Positions 27,114 through 36,648 are shown, numbered from the stretch's first letter. The stretch: DNA of 64,000 nt from Chromatiales bacterium (GCA_014323925.1 JACONC010000002.1:122571-186570); one strand, 5' to 3'. The notes: generated by a model from the sequence alone, not told the origin. A program made the numbers and translations.

Positions 27114-27313
27114 CACAGCAATAACGCAGGTCAAACTAAAGTTGGAGTGTATAGTACTCGACACCTGTCTTGGCATCGTACACGTAGTTGACATTAAGTA
27201 GATGGTATGGTCACCATAAACATGGTCTAGAAAAGCCCTGATCACGATACTTAAACAGGTAAATACGAGATCTAATAAGTCCCAAGTTGCCTTTAGAGTT
27301 CTATAGTTAAAGC

Positions 27314-27381
27314 GCCAGAGGTGTACCAATCATATGGGCTAACTTTTAGTTCATATCTGGCATTGGTGTGTCACCTCTGGC
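27314..27381. repeat. Imperfect palindrome
   Basis: GCCAGAGGTG at 27314-27323 is matched by CACCTCTGGC at 27372-27381. Inside it ACCAAT (27325-27330) is matched by ATTGGT (27362-27367). The arms enclose an AT-rich loop of about 30 bases. It could be a hairpin RNA, the ends of a tiny mobile element or a terminator. It has no T-tract. Confidence 0.7.
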
Positions 27382-27450
27382 TTCCCAGGCATTGCATATG
27401 CCCAAGCGTTTAGCTTACAGTAAATCAGCCGAATCTAAATGATTATTGGA

Positions 27451-27555
27451 CGATGCCGATACAGCATTGGATACCGGCGATGAACCGATCAGCTATCGAG
27501 TACGAATATAGATTTGATATTGAAAATCAATATACACAAAATAGCTGACAGGTTC
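27451..27555. repeat. Dispersed repeat of about 105 bp, copy 2
   Basis: Homologous to 22467-22572 in the same orientation. In this copy TGAACCGATCAGCTAT (27481-27496) and ATAGCTGACAGGTTCA (27541-27556) are inverted repeats with only two mismatched positions. An inner ATATTG/CAATAT pair lies between them. The copy ends next to the stop codon (27559-27561) of the minus-strand sulfotransferase gene. Confidence 0.8.
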
Positions 27556-27558
27556 AGT

Positions 27559-28419
27559 TCAAGACGCCCAGCTGTATCCTGAGAAGAAATCGTAATGTTC
27601 TATTAGCTTTGCAACCCTTTCCTTTTGTTCTGCAGACCAATCAGATTTATAGCGGTTCTCTCTTGGGGTTGGGCAAACTGCCGATACGCAATCATTCAAA
27701 TAATTTTGATCGGCTTCAACTTTTAAGAAATGGCATAACTTAGTTAATTGATCTTTGGGGTTAGCCACCATATCTTCATGTTTATTCATAAATACACTTT
27801 CTGTTTGTATCCGGCTGAGAAGATCTTTGCAAATTGGGGCATGCTTCTCATAAGTTGTAATTTGATCATTCAGTGTTCTTTTTTTAGGCACTATCATATC
27901 ATAGGGATTACGCACCGTGAAAATAAACTTCAGTGATATTCCCCTCTTTTCAACAGCCTTAGTGAATTCTTTGAATGTTTTTTTATCATTGAAAAGCTGT
28001 ACTGTGCTATAAGATTGTTTAATACCCAACACTTCCAGGGATTCGCAGCGATTTTGCCATTGATTCGGAACAAGAACATAACGTTCAGCATGATTAGCTG
28101 TATGCGGCTGAACTTCGTATGCAGGCAATACTATTTTATTGATGCCTATTTTTTGCTTTGCTTCTGCTCTAGTGAACCTATCTCTATCAACATATAAAAC
28201 ACGAAATAGTAATAGCTTGAGGTCTGAGTGGTACTTTCTTATATTGGGTTCATGCCCCATAACAATATTGGGATGTGCAGTTAATAAATAACCGACTAGA
28301 GAAGATCCGCTCCTATGAAAACCTATGGTCAATACTATTGTATGTAACTTGCTAAAATACTCCTCTTCTATTTCCTCTATTAAGGATAGGCTGTATTCGC
28401 TTTTTGTGCCAGTAGACAT
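27559..28419 (-). CDS. Sulfotransferase family protein
   Basis: A 286-residue protein with the PAPS 5'-phosphosulfate-binding loop GFHRSGSSLVGYLL (about residues 33-46) and the 3'-phosphate-binding segment FTVRNPYDMIV. It ends with the family-like LCHFLKVEAD region. It would transfer sulfate from PAPS to an acceptor that cannot be told. It lies alone between alr and tRNA-Gly with no biosynthetic partner, and the 105-bp repeat starts right at its stop. It is unlike the two broken sulfotransferase-like genes at 4629 and 41152. Confidence 0.82.
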   Translation of the reverse strand: MSTGTKSEYSLSLIEEIEEEYFSKLHTIVLTIGFHRSGSSLVGYLLTAHPNIVMGHEPNIRKYHSDLKLLLFRVLYVDRDRFTRAEAKQKIGINKIVLPAYEVQPHTANHAERYVLVPNQWQNRCESLEVLGIKQSYSTVQLFNDKKTFKEFTKAVEKRGISLKFIFTVRNPYDMIVPKKRTLNDQITTYEKHAPICKDLLSRIQTESVFMNKHEDMVANPKDQLTKLCHFLKVEADQNYLNDCVSAVCPTPRENRYKSDWSAEQKERVAKLIEHYDFFSGYSWAS

Positions 28420-28578
28420 AATTGACTTTTGACTTTTTTAGATTTGGCTGTATCTGCTATTAGGTATGTTGATAGTTTCTTTTGTAAAGCTTGCACCTGG
28501 AGCAATTTTTTTACTGTTCATTATATAAAAATTTTCTTTAGTTTTCAAAGTGCTGTACGATGCTGTAAGCACAAAGCA

Positions 28579-28607
28579 TTGACTATGGTATTTCATTATT
28601 AGACAAT
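28579..28607 (+). promoter_or_regulatory. Promoter of tRNA-Gly
   Basis: TTGACT (28579-28584) and GACAAT (28602-28607) with 17 bp spacing place the transcription start just before the tRNA 5' end at 28619. Confidence 0.5.
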
Positions 28608-28618
28608 AGCGAACTGAC

Positions 28619-28694
28619 GCGGGAGTAGCTCAGCTGGTAGAGCGCAACCTTGCCAAGGTTGAGGTCGCGGGTTCGAACCCCGTCTCCCGCTCCA
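28619..28694 (+). tRNA. tRNA-Gly (anticodon GCC)
   Basis: A 76-base cloverleaf: acceptor GCGGGAG pairs with CTCCCGC, D-arm GCTC/GAGC, anticodon stem-loop CAACCTTGCCAAGGTTG with anticodon GCC, and T-arm GCGGGTTCGAACCCCGT. The 3' CCA is encoded. Confidence 0.97.
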
Positions 28695-28799
28695 TTCCTA
28701 TGCACCTTTGCGTTGGTCAATGATTAAGAGGGATCCCTTAATCCGATTAGTCTAAACTTCGCTATAATAGGACATAATTAGAACAAGAGGATAATTTTA

Positions 28800-29150
28800 A
28801 TGCCTATTTACGAATACCTTTGCGATGCTTGCGAAGAGCGCGTCGAAATATTGCAACAAATATCAGAGCCGCCTCTACGAGAGTGCCCTGTGTGTCATAA
28901 AGCAACCCTTAAAAAACTAGTCTCAGCAGCAGGTTTTAGATTGGCTGGGCAGGGCTGGTACGAAACTGATTTCAAAACAAAAAATCAGCGTAATCTGGTA
29001 ACTACGCAAGAACCAAAGCCTGATACGGCTAAAGGCAAAGATGCTAAAAAGGCAAACACCGTTAGTTCCGGCGATGTTAATAGCAAAAAGTCGACCGCCA
29101 CTAAAAGTGATAAGCCTAAGCAACAAAGCAATAAAGCACCAAAACCTTAA
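28800..29150 (+). CDS. FmdB-type zinc ribbon protein
   Basis: 116 residues starting MPIYEYLCDACEERVE with the second cysteine pair in CPVCHKATL, a four-cysteine zinc ribbon. After residue 60 the protein is a Lys/Thr/Ser/Pro-rich disordered tail. Such genes commonly precede aspS, as here, 17 bp upstream. The function is not known; a regulatory role has been suggested for the family. Confidence 0.9.
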   Translation: MPIYEYLCDACEERVEILQQISEPPLRECPVCHKATLKKLVSAAGFRLAGQGWYETDFKTKNQRNLVTTQEPKPDTAKGKDAKKANTVSSGDVNSKKSTATKSDKPKQQSNKAPKP

Positions 29151-29167
29151 ACTAGTTAGTCGTTGAC

Positions 29168-30931
29168 ATGCGTAGTCATTATTGCGGAGAAATAGACCGA
29201 CATTTAATCGGACAAGAAATAAGCGTTTGCGGCTGGGTCAATCGCAGACGAGACCACGGCGGCGTTATATTTATAGACTTGCGCGACCGCGCAGGTTTAT
29301 TGCAGTTAGTTGCTGATCCTTCCAATGCTGAAGTTTTCCTAACTGCCGAAAAGATACGCAACGAATTTGTGCTACAAGCAAAAGGACACTTACGTTGCCG
29401 ACCGGCCGGCACCGAAAACCCGGAGCTCAAAAGCGGAGAAGTTGAATTACTGTGTGAATCTTTGATTATACTCAACAAAGCTGATACTCCGCCATTCCAA
29501 CCAGAAGACCACGATGTAAACGAAGAGATACGGCTACGCTACCGTTATATAGATTTGCGTCGCCCGCAAATGTTCGCTAACCTCAAGATGCGCGCCGAAA
29601 TTTTCAAAACCTTACATACCTTTTTGGATAAACATGGATTTATTGAAATTGAAACACCAATTTTAACCCGTGCAACACCTGAGGGGGCGCGCGATTACTT
29701 AGTGCCTAGTCGCGTACACCCACAAAGCTTTTATGCATTGCCGCAATCCCCTCAACTGTTTAAGCAGCTATTGATGATTGGTGGATTGGATCGCTACTAT
29801 CAAATGCCGCGTTGCTTTCGCGACGAGGACTTACGTGCCGACCGTCAACCTGAGTTTAGTCAACTGGATATAGAAACTTCCTTTATGGATGAGACTGCTA
29901 TTATGGAATTGATAGAGCAGATGTTAAAGCATCTGTACAAATGCGTGCTTGATGTAGAACTGCCGGACTTCCAGCGCATGCGCTATGCCGATGCCATGGC
30001 GCGCTACGGCTGCGATCGCCCAGACTTACGCGTTCCACTGGAGCTGACTGAGTTAACCGATTTAATGTGTGATGTAGAATTCAAAGTATTCTCGCAACCT
30101 GCCAAAGACTCGGCTGGACGGGTGGCAGCATTAAAAATCCCACAAGGAGGGCGGCTAAGCCGTAAAGAAATAGACGATTACACCGATTATGTCGCTCGTT
30201 TTGGTGCAAAAGGACTGGCCTATATTAAATGCGAAGCTATCGCATCAGGCAGAAAAGGGTTGCAATCCCCGATCTTGAAATTTCTCTCTGACGATGTGAT
30301 TACACAGATTATAGAACGCACTGAAGCACACGACGGCGATCTGATATTCTTTGGGGCTGCACATAAAAATATAGTCAACGACTCGCTAGGAGCATTGCGC
30401 GTCCGAATTGCTAATGACCTGCATTTGCTAAACAAAGACTGTGAGTGGCAACCGTTATGGATTATCGACTTTCCAATGTTTGAATATAACTACCAAACCA
30501 AGCGGTGGGATTCCATGCACCACCCTTTCACCGCACCAGCATTAGACGCCGAACTGTCTCCAGAAAATCTCAACGTTTGTTTATCGCGCGCCTACGATGT
30601 GGTGATAAACGGCGTAGAATTAGGCGGCGGTTCTATACGCATACACGAGCCAACTACACAGCGTAAGGTATTTAATATCTTAGGCATAAATGATGCCGAA
30701 GCCGAAGAAAAATTTGGCTTTTTGTTAAAGGCACTAAGCTACGGTTGCCCACCGCATGGCGGTATTGCATTTGGCTTGGATAGGATCGCAATGTTGATGA
30801 GCAAAAGCAAATCCATCCGTGATGTCATTGCATTTCCTAAAACACAGAGCGCATCGTGCCCGCTCACCGACGCACCAGCCTCAGTAGCCGCAACGCAATT
30901 AAAGGAACTCCATCTAAAGCAGAGTAAATAG
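29168..30931 (+). CDS. aspS: Aspartyl-tRNA synthetase
   Basis: A full-length bacterial-type enzyme of 587 residues. It has an N-terminal OB-fold anticodon-binding domain (CGWVNRRRDHGGVIFIDLRD), class II motif 2 (FRDEDLRADRQPEFSQLDIE), the bacterial insertion domain, and motif 3 (GIAFGLDRIAMLM). It charges tRNA-Asp. Whether it also charges tRNA-Asn cannot be seen without knowing if asnS or gatCAB exists. Confidence 0.97.
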   Translation: MRSHYCGEIDRHLIGQEISVCGWVNRRRDHGGVIFIDLRDRAGLLQLVADPSNAEVFLTAEKIRNEFVLQAKGHLRCRPAGTENPELKSGEVELLCESLIILNKADTPPFQPEDHDVNEEIRLRYRYIDLRRPQMFANLKMRAEIFKTLHTFLDKHGFIEIETPILTRATPEGARDYLVPSRVHPQSFYALPQSPQLFKQLLMIGGLDRYYQMPRCFRDEDLRADRQPEFSQLDIETSFMDETAIMELIEQMLKHLYKCVLDVELPDFQRMRYADAMARYGCDRPDLRVPLELTELTDLMCDVEFKVFSQPAKDSAGRVAALKIPQGGRLSRKEIDDYTDYVARFGAKGLAYIKCEAIASGRKGLQSPILKFLSDDVITQIIERTEAHDGDLIFFGAAHKNIVNDSLGALRVRIANDLHLLNKDCEWQPLWIIDFPMFEYNYQTKRWDSMHHPFTAPALDAELSPENLNVCLSRAYDVVINGVELGGGSIRIHEPTTQRKVFNILGINDAEAEEKFGFLLKALSYGCPPHGGIAFGLDRIAMLMSKSKSIRDVIAFPKTQSASCPLTDAPASVAATQLKELHLKQSK

Positions 30932-30953
30932 AGCGGCATCTTTGATAACATCG

Positions 30954-31805
30954 TCAAGGTTTATAAGATAAGAAGCCGTGTAACCTGCCGACTATCGATG
31001 CAGCATAGCGCAGAGCTTGCTTTCCGCGCAAGCGTAGAATTTCTATTAAAATCCCTGCTGCAGGCTTTATCAGCGCCAATAGCGAATGCTTAATCGCCCA
31101 GATCGGCTTAATTCGTGAGTGCTTGCGCAACATTGCGCCGCGCCCCATACCATAAGTGTAATGCCTGCGTACCCATTCTCTTAACTGCATCTTATCGGCA
31201 TCCAAACGCGGGTGTAATACCGCATGTTCAGGGTGATACAACAGCTGGCAACCATGTCCGAGCATGCGTAACACCCAATCAGTTTCCTCACTGCCACCGT
31301 ATCGTCCACCAGTACCCAAACATTCATCCAATAATCCAACCTCGGATAAAATACTCCTTTTAACGACCATCACACCTAAGCAGCAATGGTAATTATCGAA
31401 ATTGATACGCTGCGGTTGGTTGTACGAATAACGCAAATAAGGTTTGCCGTCTTCTAGGTTAATACAAGCACCGCAGATAGCATCATATTGCGGATAGTCA
31501 TTAGTAATCTTATCTACATTGCTTAGCGTATCCGTCTTAAAGCGCATATCAGAATCGGCCCATACTAAATAGTCTCCATTCGCATGGTTAAATGCTAAGT
31601 TGCGCGAACGGGCAACACCAGTGCCTTCCATACGAAACCATTGACAGGGACCTCGCGTCACCTTAAGCGGTTCTCCTTTAATGTCCGATTGATCAACGAT
31701 AATCGTCTCGAAAGGCTCCGTATAACTTTGCTGTTCAATCGTCTCCAGTAACTCTTTTAATTCCGAACGATTATTTCTCACTGGGATAATCACAGAAAAT
31801 TTCAT
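30954..31805 (-). CDS. Family 2 glycosyltransferase
   Basis: A GT-A fold enzyme of 283 residues: FSVIIPVRNNRSELKELLETI at the N-terminus, the DxD-type YLVWADSDMRF, and a later GGSEETDWVLRM that supplies the catalytic base region. It transfers a sugar from a nucleotide donor to an unknown acceptor. It lies antisense between aspS and nudB, where E. coli has no such gene, so it was probably inserted. Confidence 0.88.
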   Translation of the reverse strand: MKFSVIIPVRNNRSELKELLETIEQQSYTEPFETIIVDQSDIKGEPLKVTRGPCQWFRMEGTGVARSRNLAFNHANGDYLVWADSDMRFKTDTLSNVDKITNDYPQYDAICGACINLEDGKPYLRYSYNQPQRINFDNYHCCLGVMVVKRSILSEVGLLDECLGTGGRYGGSEETDWVLRMLGHGCQLLYHPEHAVLHPRLDADKMQLREWVRRHYTYGMGRGAMLRKHSRIKPIWAIKHSLLALIKPAAGILIEILRLRGKQALRYAASIVGRLHGFLSYKP

Positions 31806-31917
31806 AAGCGAAAAGTCTTTGATTGTTACTTTAATTATGTTTATCTAAGTATAGAATTATGCAGGTGTTTATAATACAACATTAAAACAAGTTAATTCTA
31901 AAGTAATATCATCAAAC

Positions 31918-32373
31918 ATGCATATGGGGGAACAGGAGCATTTATACAAACGTCCGGAATCGGTACTCGTTGTAGTCTATACGCAAGAAAATGAAATTTT
32001 AGCGTTGCGGCGTAAATACCCGGACTATTTTTGGCAATCAGTAGCCGGCAGCTTGGAATGGGATGAAACTCCGATACAAGCCGCACGCAGAGAACTCTGC
32101 GAAGAAACTGGCTTATCCGATATCAGTACATTAGTCGATCACCATACTTGCAACGAGTTTTTAATTTATCCTGTTTGGCGACATCGTTACGCTCCGGGTG
32201 TTATATCTAATAAAGAATATTTATATAGCTTGAAAATAAAAACACGGTGTCGCATCGTACTGGATGAACGAGAGCATAGCGAATATCGCTGGCTTTCGAT
32301 ACCCGAAGCTATATTGCGTATTAATTCTCATACCAATAGAGATGCAATTAGTAATATTATCAACTCTGCCTGA
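31918..32373 (+). CDS. nudB: Dihydroneopterin triphosphate diphosphatase (NudB-type Nudix hydrolase)
   Basis: A 151-residue Nudix protein with the box around GSLEWDETPIQAARRELCEETG and the NudB-like lead YKRPESVLVVVYTQENE. In E. coli the gene lies between aspS and yebC, as here. NudB removes pyrophosphate from dihydroneopterin triphosphate in folate synthesis. A second ATG at 31924 is a possible start. Confidence 0.85.
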   Translation: MHMGEQEHLYKRPESVLVVVYTQENEILALRRKYPDYFWQSVAGSLEWDETPIQAARRELCEETGLSDISTLVDHHTCNEFLIYPVWRHRYAPGVISNKEYLYSLKIKTRCRIVLDEREHSEYRWLSIPEAILRINSHTNRDAISNIINSA

Positions 32374-32458
32374 TGCTAGGTGTATAGTGGTAGTGCAGCT
32401 ATTAAACTGATAAACTAAGTATTCAATTTACCATACAACATAACAAAAGGAATTTTCT

Positions 32459-33202
32459 ATGGCTGGGCACAGTAAATGGGCAAATATACAACATCGTAAA
32501 AAGGCCCAAGATGCCAAGCGAGGCAAACTATTTACTCGTTTAATCCGTGAAATTACTGTGGCCGCACGGTTGGGTGATATAAACCCGGAAAGCAACTCTA
32601 GATTGCGTCTGGCTATAGATAAAGCTATTGCTGCGAATATGCCCAAAGACAGCATCGAGCGAGCTATCAAACGAGGCTGTGGTGAGATAGAAGGCGCGGT
32701 GTACGAGAACATCAACTACGAAGGTTACGGGCCTGGTGGAGTTGCGATATTGGTAGAATGCACGACCGATAACAAAAACCGCAGTGTCTCGGAAATACGC
32801 CACGCTTTTGCCCGTTTCGGTGGTAATTTAGGCACTTCAGGTTCAGTCTCCTATTTATTCAAACAGCACGGTGTACTCAGTTATCCGCCCGACCTTGATG
32901 AGGAAGCAATTCTAGAAGCAGCAACTTTAGCCGGTGCAGATGACATAGAAAATGAGCATAATATAGAGATTTTGACTAAGCCGGAAAATTTACTCAAACT
33001 CAAACAAGCGATGACTGCATCAGGATACGAACCAAACTCCGCAGAGATAGAAATGCGGCCGACTGACCTAGTGCCACTGAACGGCAGCGACAGCGGTAAA
33101 TTAATAAATTTGTTAGAAGCCTTAGAGAATTGCGATGATGTCCAAAATGTTTATTGTAACGCCGGTTTTACAGATACAACTATAAACGACGGTACGGGAT
33201 AA
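32459..33202 (+). CDS. yebC: YebC/PmpR family protein
   Basis: A 247-residue TACO1/YebC family member starting MAGHSKWANIQHRKKAQDAK, with the GYGPGGVAILVECTTDN and FARFGGNLGTSGSV segments. The family has been described as transcriptional regulators and, more recently, as factors that help ribosomes through proline-rich stretches. It leads the ruvCAB genes, with ruvC 2 bp downstream. Confidence 0.95.
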   Translation: MAGHSKWANIQHRKKAQDAKRGKLFTRLIREITVAARLGDINPESNSRLRLAIDKAIAANMPKDSIERAIKRGCGEIEGAVYENINYEGYGPGGVAILVECTTDNKNRSVSEIRHAFARFGGNLGTSGSVSYLFKQHGVLSYPPDLDEEAILEAATLAGADDIENEHNIEILTKPENLLKLKQAMTASGYEPNSAEIEMRPTDLVPLNGSDSGKLINLLEALENCDDVQNVYCNAGFTDTTINDGTG

Positions 33203-33204
33203 TA

Positions 33205-33699
33205 ATGCAGCGTATATTGGGCATAGATCCCGGTTCGCTCTCTACCGGCTATTCAGTTATAGAAAGCAACGGTAGCGCAAATCGCTACATCACCAGTGGT
33301 CAAATTAAGCTCTCTTCTTTAGGTTCTATAGAACGTCTAGCGGGGATTTATGATGGTGTCTGCGATATCATAACTTCTTATCAACCTGCAATGATGGCCG
33401 TAGAAAATGTGTTTATGTCTAAAAATGCGGATTCGGCACTCAAACTTGGTCAAGCACGAGGTGTTGCGATCTGTGCTGGCGTCAAAGCCGGTCTCACGGT
33501 ACACGAATACAGCGCACGCTTTGTTAAAAAGACCATAACCGGTAACGGTGCGGCTGATAAAAATCAGGTCAAATATATGGCCTGCCGTCTGCTCGGCATT
33601 ATGGAACGGCATCAAAACGATGAAAGCGATGCGCTCGCCATCGCCTTATGCCATGCTTTTGCAATGTCAATGGATAAAATACTCAAGGCACAACAATGA
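33205..33699 (+). CDS. ruvC: Holliday junction resolvase RuvC
   Basis: 164 residues with the four acidic catalytic positions in LGIDPGSLSTGY, AVENVFMSKNADSALKLGQ and NDESDALAIALCH. It cuts Holliday junctions after RuvAB branch migration. The stop overlaps the ruvA start by 4 bp. Confidence 0.96.
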   Translation: MQRILGIDPGSLSTGYSVIESNGSANRYITSGQIKLSSLGSIERLAGIYDGVCDIITSYQPAMMAVENVFMSKNADSALKLGQARGVAICAGVKAGLTVHEYSARFVKKTITGNGAADKNQVKYMACRLLGIMERHQNDESDALAIALCHAFAMSMDKILKAQQ

Positions 33700-34283
33700 T
33701 TGCTCGTCTAATCGGTGAATTGATTCTAAAATCACCACCCTATCTGCTGATTGAAGTCGGCGGCATAGCTTATGAATTGCAAGCGCCGATGTCGACCTTC
33801 TATAAACTCCCAGAAATCGGTGAGCAAGTTATTGTACTAACCCATCAGGTTGTACGAGAAGATGCGCACACGCTATACGCTTTTATCAACGAATATGACA
33901 AAGCCTTGTTCAAAGAACTACTTAAAGTACGCGGTGTCGGTGCTAAAATGGCATTGGCGATACTCTCTAGCATGGAAGAAAATGTGTTTAGGCAATCAAT
34001 AGAAAATGAAGATGTGGCAACATTATCCAGGTTGCCGGGAATAGGCACGAAGACCGCACAAAGGCTCATCGTTGAAATGAAAGATCGCTTCAAGGATGAG
34101 TTCTGGCAAACGCCTGAGACCGCTGCTGCAAACACTTCTAGCGACCAATCACAGCCCGCATCCAATGCTCTAGTAGCACTGGGCTATAAGCCGAGTGAAG
34201 CAAGAAACTTGATTAAAAAGGTACGCACCGAAGGTAAGACGGTAGAAGCAATTATCCGCGAGGCACTACGATTAAAAATTTAA
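33696..34283 (+). CDS. ruvA: Holliday junction DNA helicase subunit RuvA
   Basis: A 195-residue protein. It has an N-terminal OB fold (MIARLIGELILKSPPYLLIE), two helix-hairpin-helix motifs (VRGVGAKMALAIL; LPGIGTKTAQRLIVEMKD) and the C-terminal RuvB-binding domain (NALVALGYKPSEARNLIKK). It binds junctions and recruits RuvB. Confidence 0.96.
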   Translation: MIARLIGELILKSPPYLLIEVGGIAYELQAPMSTFYKLPEIGEQVIVLTHQVVREDAHTLYAFINEYDKALFKELLKVRGVGAKMALAILSSMEENVFRQSIENEDVATLSRLPGIGTKTAQRLIVEMKDRFKDEFWQTPETAAANTSSDQSQPASNALVALGYKPSEARNLIKKVRTEGKTVEAIIREALRLKI

Positions 34284-34304
34284 ATACGCATACCAACCTA
34301 AAAA

Positions 34305-35354
34305 ATGGATAATGAAACAAACAATGCGTTGCTGAGCGGTCAACAAAATATCGATGAGATACAAAGCGACGATGATGTACGCCCTCGCCGATTAAAGGAT
34401 TATATAGGGCAATCCACGGTAAAAGAGCAAATGGACATATTTATTACCGCAGCCACCAGTCGTGGTGACGCATTAGACCATGTGTTGATCTTCGGGCCAC
34501 CAGGTCTGGGCAAGACGACACTCGCCCACATTATCGCTAACGAAATGAGCGTCAACCTTCGGCAAACCGCCGGACCTATCTTGGAAAAAGCCGGCGATCT
34601 CGCTGCCATATTAACCAACCTAGAACCTAAAGAGGTATTATTCATTGACGAGATTCATCGCCTAAGTCCAGCAATAGAGGAAATACTCTATCCGGCAATG
34701 GAAGACTTTCAAATAGACATCGTTATAGGTGAGGGACCTGCGGCACGATCTATAAAACTTGATTTACCACCATTTACTCTAGTTGGTGCTACCACGCGCA
34801 CTGGATTGTTAACCTCTCCTTTGCGAGATCGTTTTGGTATAACCCAGCACTTGGATTTTTATCGCACCGAAGAACTTGCGCAAATCGTAAAGCGCAGTGC
34901 GCGTATCATCAATACAGATATAGATGAAGCCGGCGCACTTGAGATTGCCCGCCGCTCGCGCGGCACACCGCGCATCACTAATCGTCTGCTACGCAGAGTA
35001 CGAGATTATGCACAAGTCAAAGCGAATGATGCCATCAATCAGGTAGTTGCAAACAAAGCTCTCAGTATGCTCAATGTAGATAGACATGGCTTTGATGCAA
35101 TGGACCGCAAGCTGTTAGAGACTATCATAGAAAAATTCTCTGGCGGGCCGGTCGGTATAGACAATTTAGCTACTGCAATTAGTGAGGAGCGCGGCACTAT
35201 TGAAGATGTGATAGAACCCTTTTTAATACAGAGCGGATTTCTCATCCGCACCGCACGTGGGCGACTAGCTACCCAATCCGCATACCGCCATTTAGGCTAT
35301 GAAATCTCTCCTTCAGCCCCGCAAGCCGCCGACCCTAAGCAAAGCCTATTCTAA
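34305..35354 (+). CDS. ruvB: Holliday junction DNA helicase motor RuvB
   Basis: A 349-residue AAA+ motor with Walker A ([14 protein letters not shown]), Walker B ([10 protein letters not shown]), sensor 1 ([20 protein letters not shown]) and a winged-helix C-terminus ([16 protein letters not shown]). The last gene of the yebC-ruvCAB operon. Confidence 0.97.
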   Translation: MDNETNNALLSGQQNIDEIQSDDDVRPRRLKDYIGQSTVKEQMDIFITAATSRGDALDHVLIFGPPGLGKTTLAHIIANEMSVNLRQTAGPILEKAGDLAAILTNLEPKEVLFIDEIHRLSPAIEEILYPAMEDFQIDIVIGEGPAARSIKLDLPPFTLVGATTRTGLLTSPLRDRFGITQHLDFYRTEELAQIVKRSARIINTDIDEAGALEIARRSRGTPRITNRLLRRVRDYAQVKANDAINQVVANKALSMLNVDRHGFDAMDRKLLETIIEKFSGGPVGIDNLATAISEERGTIEDVIEPFLIQSGFLIRTARGRLATQSAYRHLGYEISPSAPQAADPKQSLF

Positions 35355-35536
35355 TACAAATCCGCGAACACCAATTCAATAACGACAACAAATCCAGTCT
35401 ATATAAATCTTATCCAGCCACAGCACAGTTTCGTATATGGGGTGAAACAAGCCTTAGAATAGGGTATCATAGGCAATGAAAAAAGAACTCCCATAGATAT
35501 ATGTTAATTAATCAAACCTGAAGGAGAATTAAGTAT

Positions 35537-36217
35537 ATGCAATCTGAAATCGGTTTCTTTTCTTTGATTAGCGAGGCTACTTTCATAGTACAGCTGGTCC
35601 TCCTAGTACTGATAGTAGCTTCAGTTTTGAGTTGGAGTGCAATCATTGTGAAATGGCGGGAATTCCGTCGTATAAAAATGCAAGCCGCCCGATTTGAGGA
35701 GCGTTTTTGGTCAGGCATGGAATTAAGCGAACTGTATAAAGAAATTAATGAGCAAGAGCAAGAAGGTATGGCAAAAATATTCTATAGTGGATTTAACGAA
35801 TACATACGCTTACATAAACAAGACTCGTTGTCGCCGTTGGCGATCGCGGATACTGCAGTGCGCTCTATGAAAGTTGTATTAGCCAGAGAAGTTGACAACT
35901 GGAACAAGCATTTGAATTTCCTATCAGTGGTTGCTTCGACCTCTCCGTATGTTGGTTTGTTCGGTACTGTTTGGGGCATTATGCATGCCTTTCTGGCATT
36001 ACAAGATGTTCAACAAGCAACGCTTTCTCTGGTTGCTCCCGGAATTGCCGAAGCGTTGGTGGCAACGGCACTAGGATTATTTGCTGCGATTCCCGCAGTC
36101 ATTGCATACAATCGTTTTAGCGAGCATAGCAACCTATTGATTTCCCGCTACGATAACTTTATAGAAGAATTCACCGCAATACTGCATCGGCAAATCCTGC
36201 ATAAAAACAATTCGTAA
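35537..36217 (+). CDS. tolQ: Tol-Pal system proton channel subunit TolQ
   Basis: 226 residues with three membrane segments and the MotA/TolQ/ExbB domain (VASTSPYVGLFGTVWGIMHAF; GIAEALVATALGLFAAIPAV). With TolR it uses the proton gradient to energise TolA at the division site. AAGGAGAA stands upstream. The usual ybgC thioesterase gene before tolQ is absent; ruvB lies 180 bp upstream. Confidence 0.95.
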   Translation: MQSEIGFFSLISEATFIVQLVLLVLIVASVLSWSAIIVKWREFRRIKMQAARFEERFWSGMELSELYKEINEQEQEGMAKIFYSGFNEYIRLHKQDSLSPLAIADTAVRSMKVVLAREVDNWNKHLNFLSVVASTSPYVGLFGTVWGIMHAFLALQDVQQATLSLVAPGIAEALVATALGLFAAIPAVIAYNRFSEHSNLLISRYDNFIEEFTAILHRQILHKNNS

Positions 36218-36219
36218 TA

Positions 36220-36645
36220 ATGAGAACACTACAACGCAATAAAGCCATTGCCGAAATTAATGTAGTCCCGTATATAGATGTCATGCTAGTGTTACTGATT
36301 ATCTTCATGGTTACAGTGCCGCTGATACAACAAGGTGTGGAAATAGAGTTACCGGAAAGCAATAGCGAGTTACTTCCGCAAGATAGCGAACAAGAACCTT
36401 TGATTATCACCGTTGATACGGTCGGTAATTTTTTTATTAATCAAGGTTCGCGTGCCAATCAACCCTTGCCAGAGGAGACTCTAATCAGAGAGGCTACTAT
36501 CTTGCTGGAACAAAATCCTGATGATACGGTCTATGTGAGAGGTGACCGTAATGCACCGTACAAACATGTGATGAAAGCGATGGTTGCATTACAAAAAGCT
36601 GGAACCGCAAAAATAGGCTTGGTCACCCAACCGATTGCCGAGTAA
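36220..36645 (+). CDS. tolR: Tol-Pal system subunit TolR
   Basis: 141 residues. It has one membrane segment carrying the proton-binding aspartate (NVVPYIDVMLVLLIIFMVT) and a periplasmic ExbD/TolR domain (VYVRGDRNAPYKHVMKAMVALQKAG). It lies 2 bp after tolQ and 3 bp before tolA. Confidence 0.95.
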   Translation: MRTLQRNKAIAEINVVPYIDVMLVLLIIFMVTVPLIQQGVEIELPESNSELLPQDSEQEPLIITVDTVGNFFINQGSRANQPLPEETLIREATILLEQNPDDTVYVRGDRNAPYKHVMKAMVALQKAGTAKIGLVTQPIAE

Positions 36646-36648
36646 CCG

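Larger units (their letters stand above)
27114..27558. other. Gene-free accessory stretch after alr
   Basis: About 445 bp without a credible gene. It holds a long imperfect palindrome (27314-27381) and copy 2 of the 105-bp dispersed repeat (27451-27555). On the minus strand a stretch near 27140-27240 reads like a decayed coding end (VYDAKTGVEYYTL before a stop) but has upstream stops, so it may be a remnant. Confidence 0.55.

Noticed and set aside
22467-27555. The 105-bp repeats as integron attC sites of a cassette array
   Set aside because: The two copies are separated by housekeeping genes, no integrase is seen, and the GTTRRRY/RYYYAAC core is not met.
28619-28694. tRNA-Gly as an island attachment site
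   Set aside because: No integrase gene and no repeat of the tRNA 3' end were found in the flanking accessory stretch; insertion next to it is possible but not shown.
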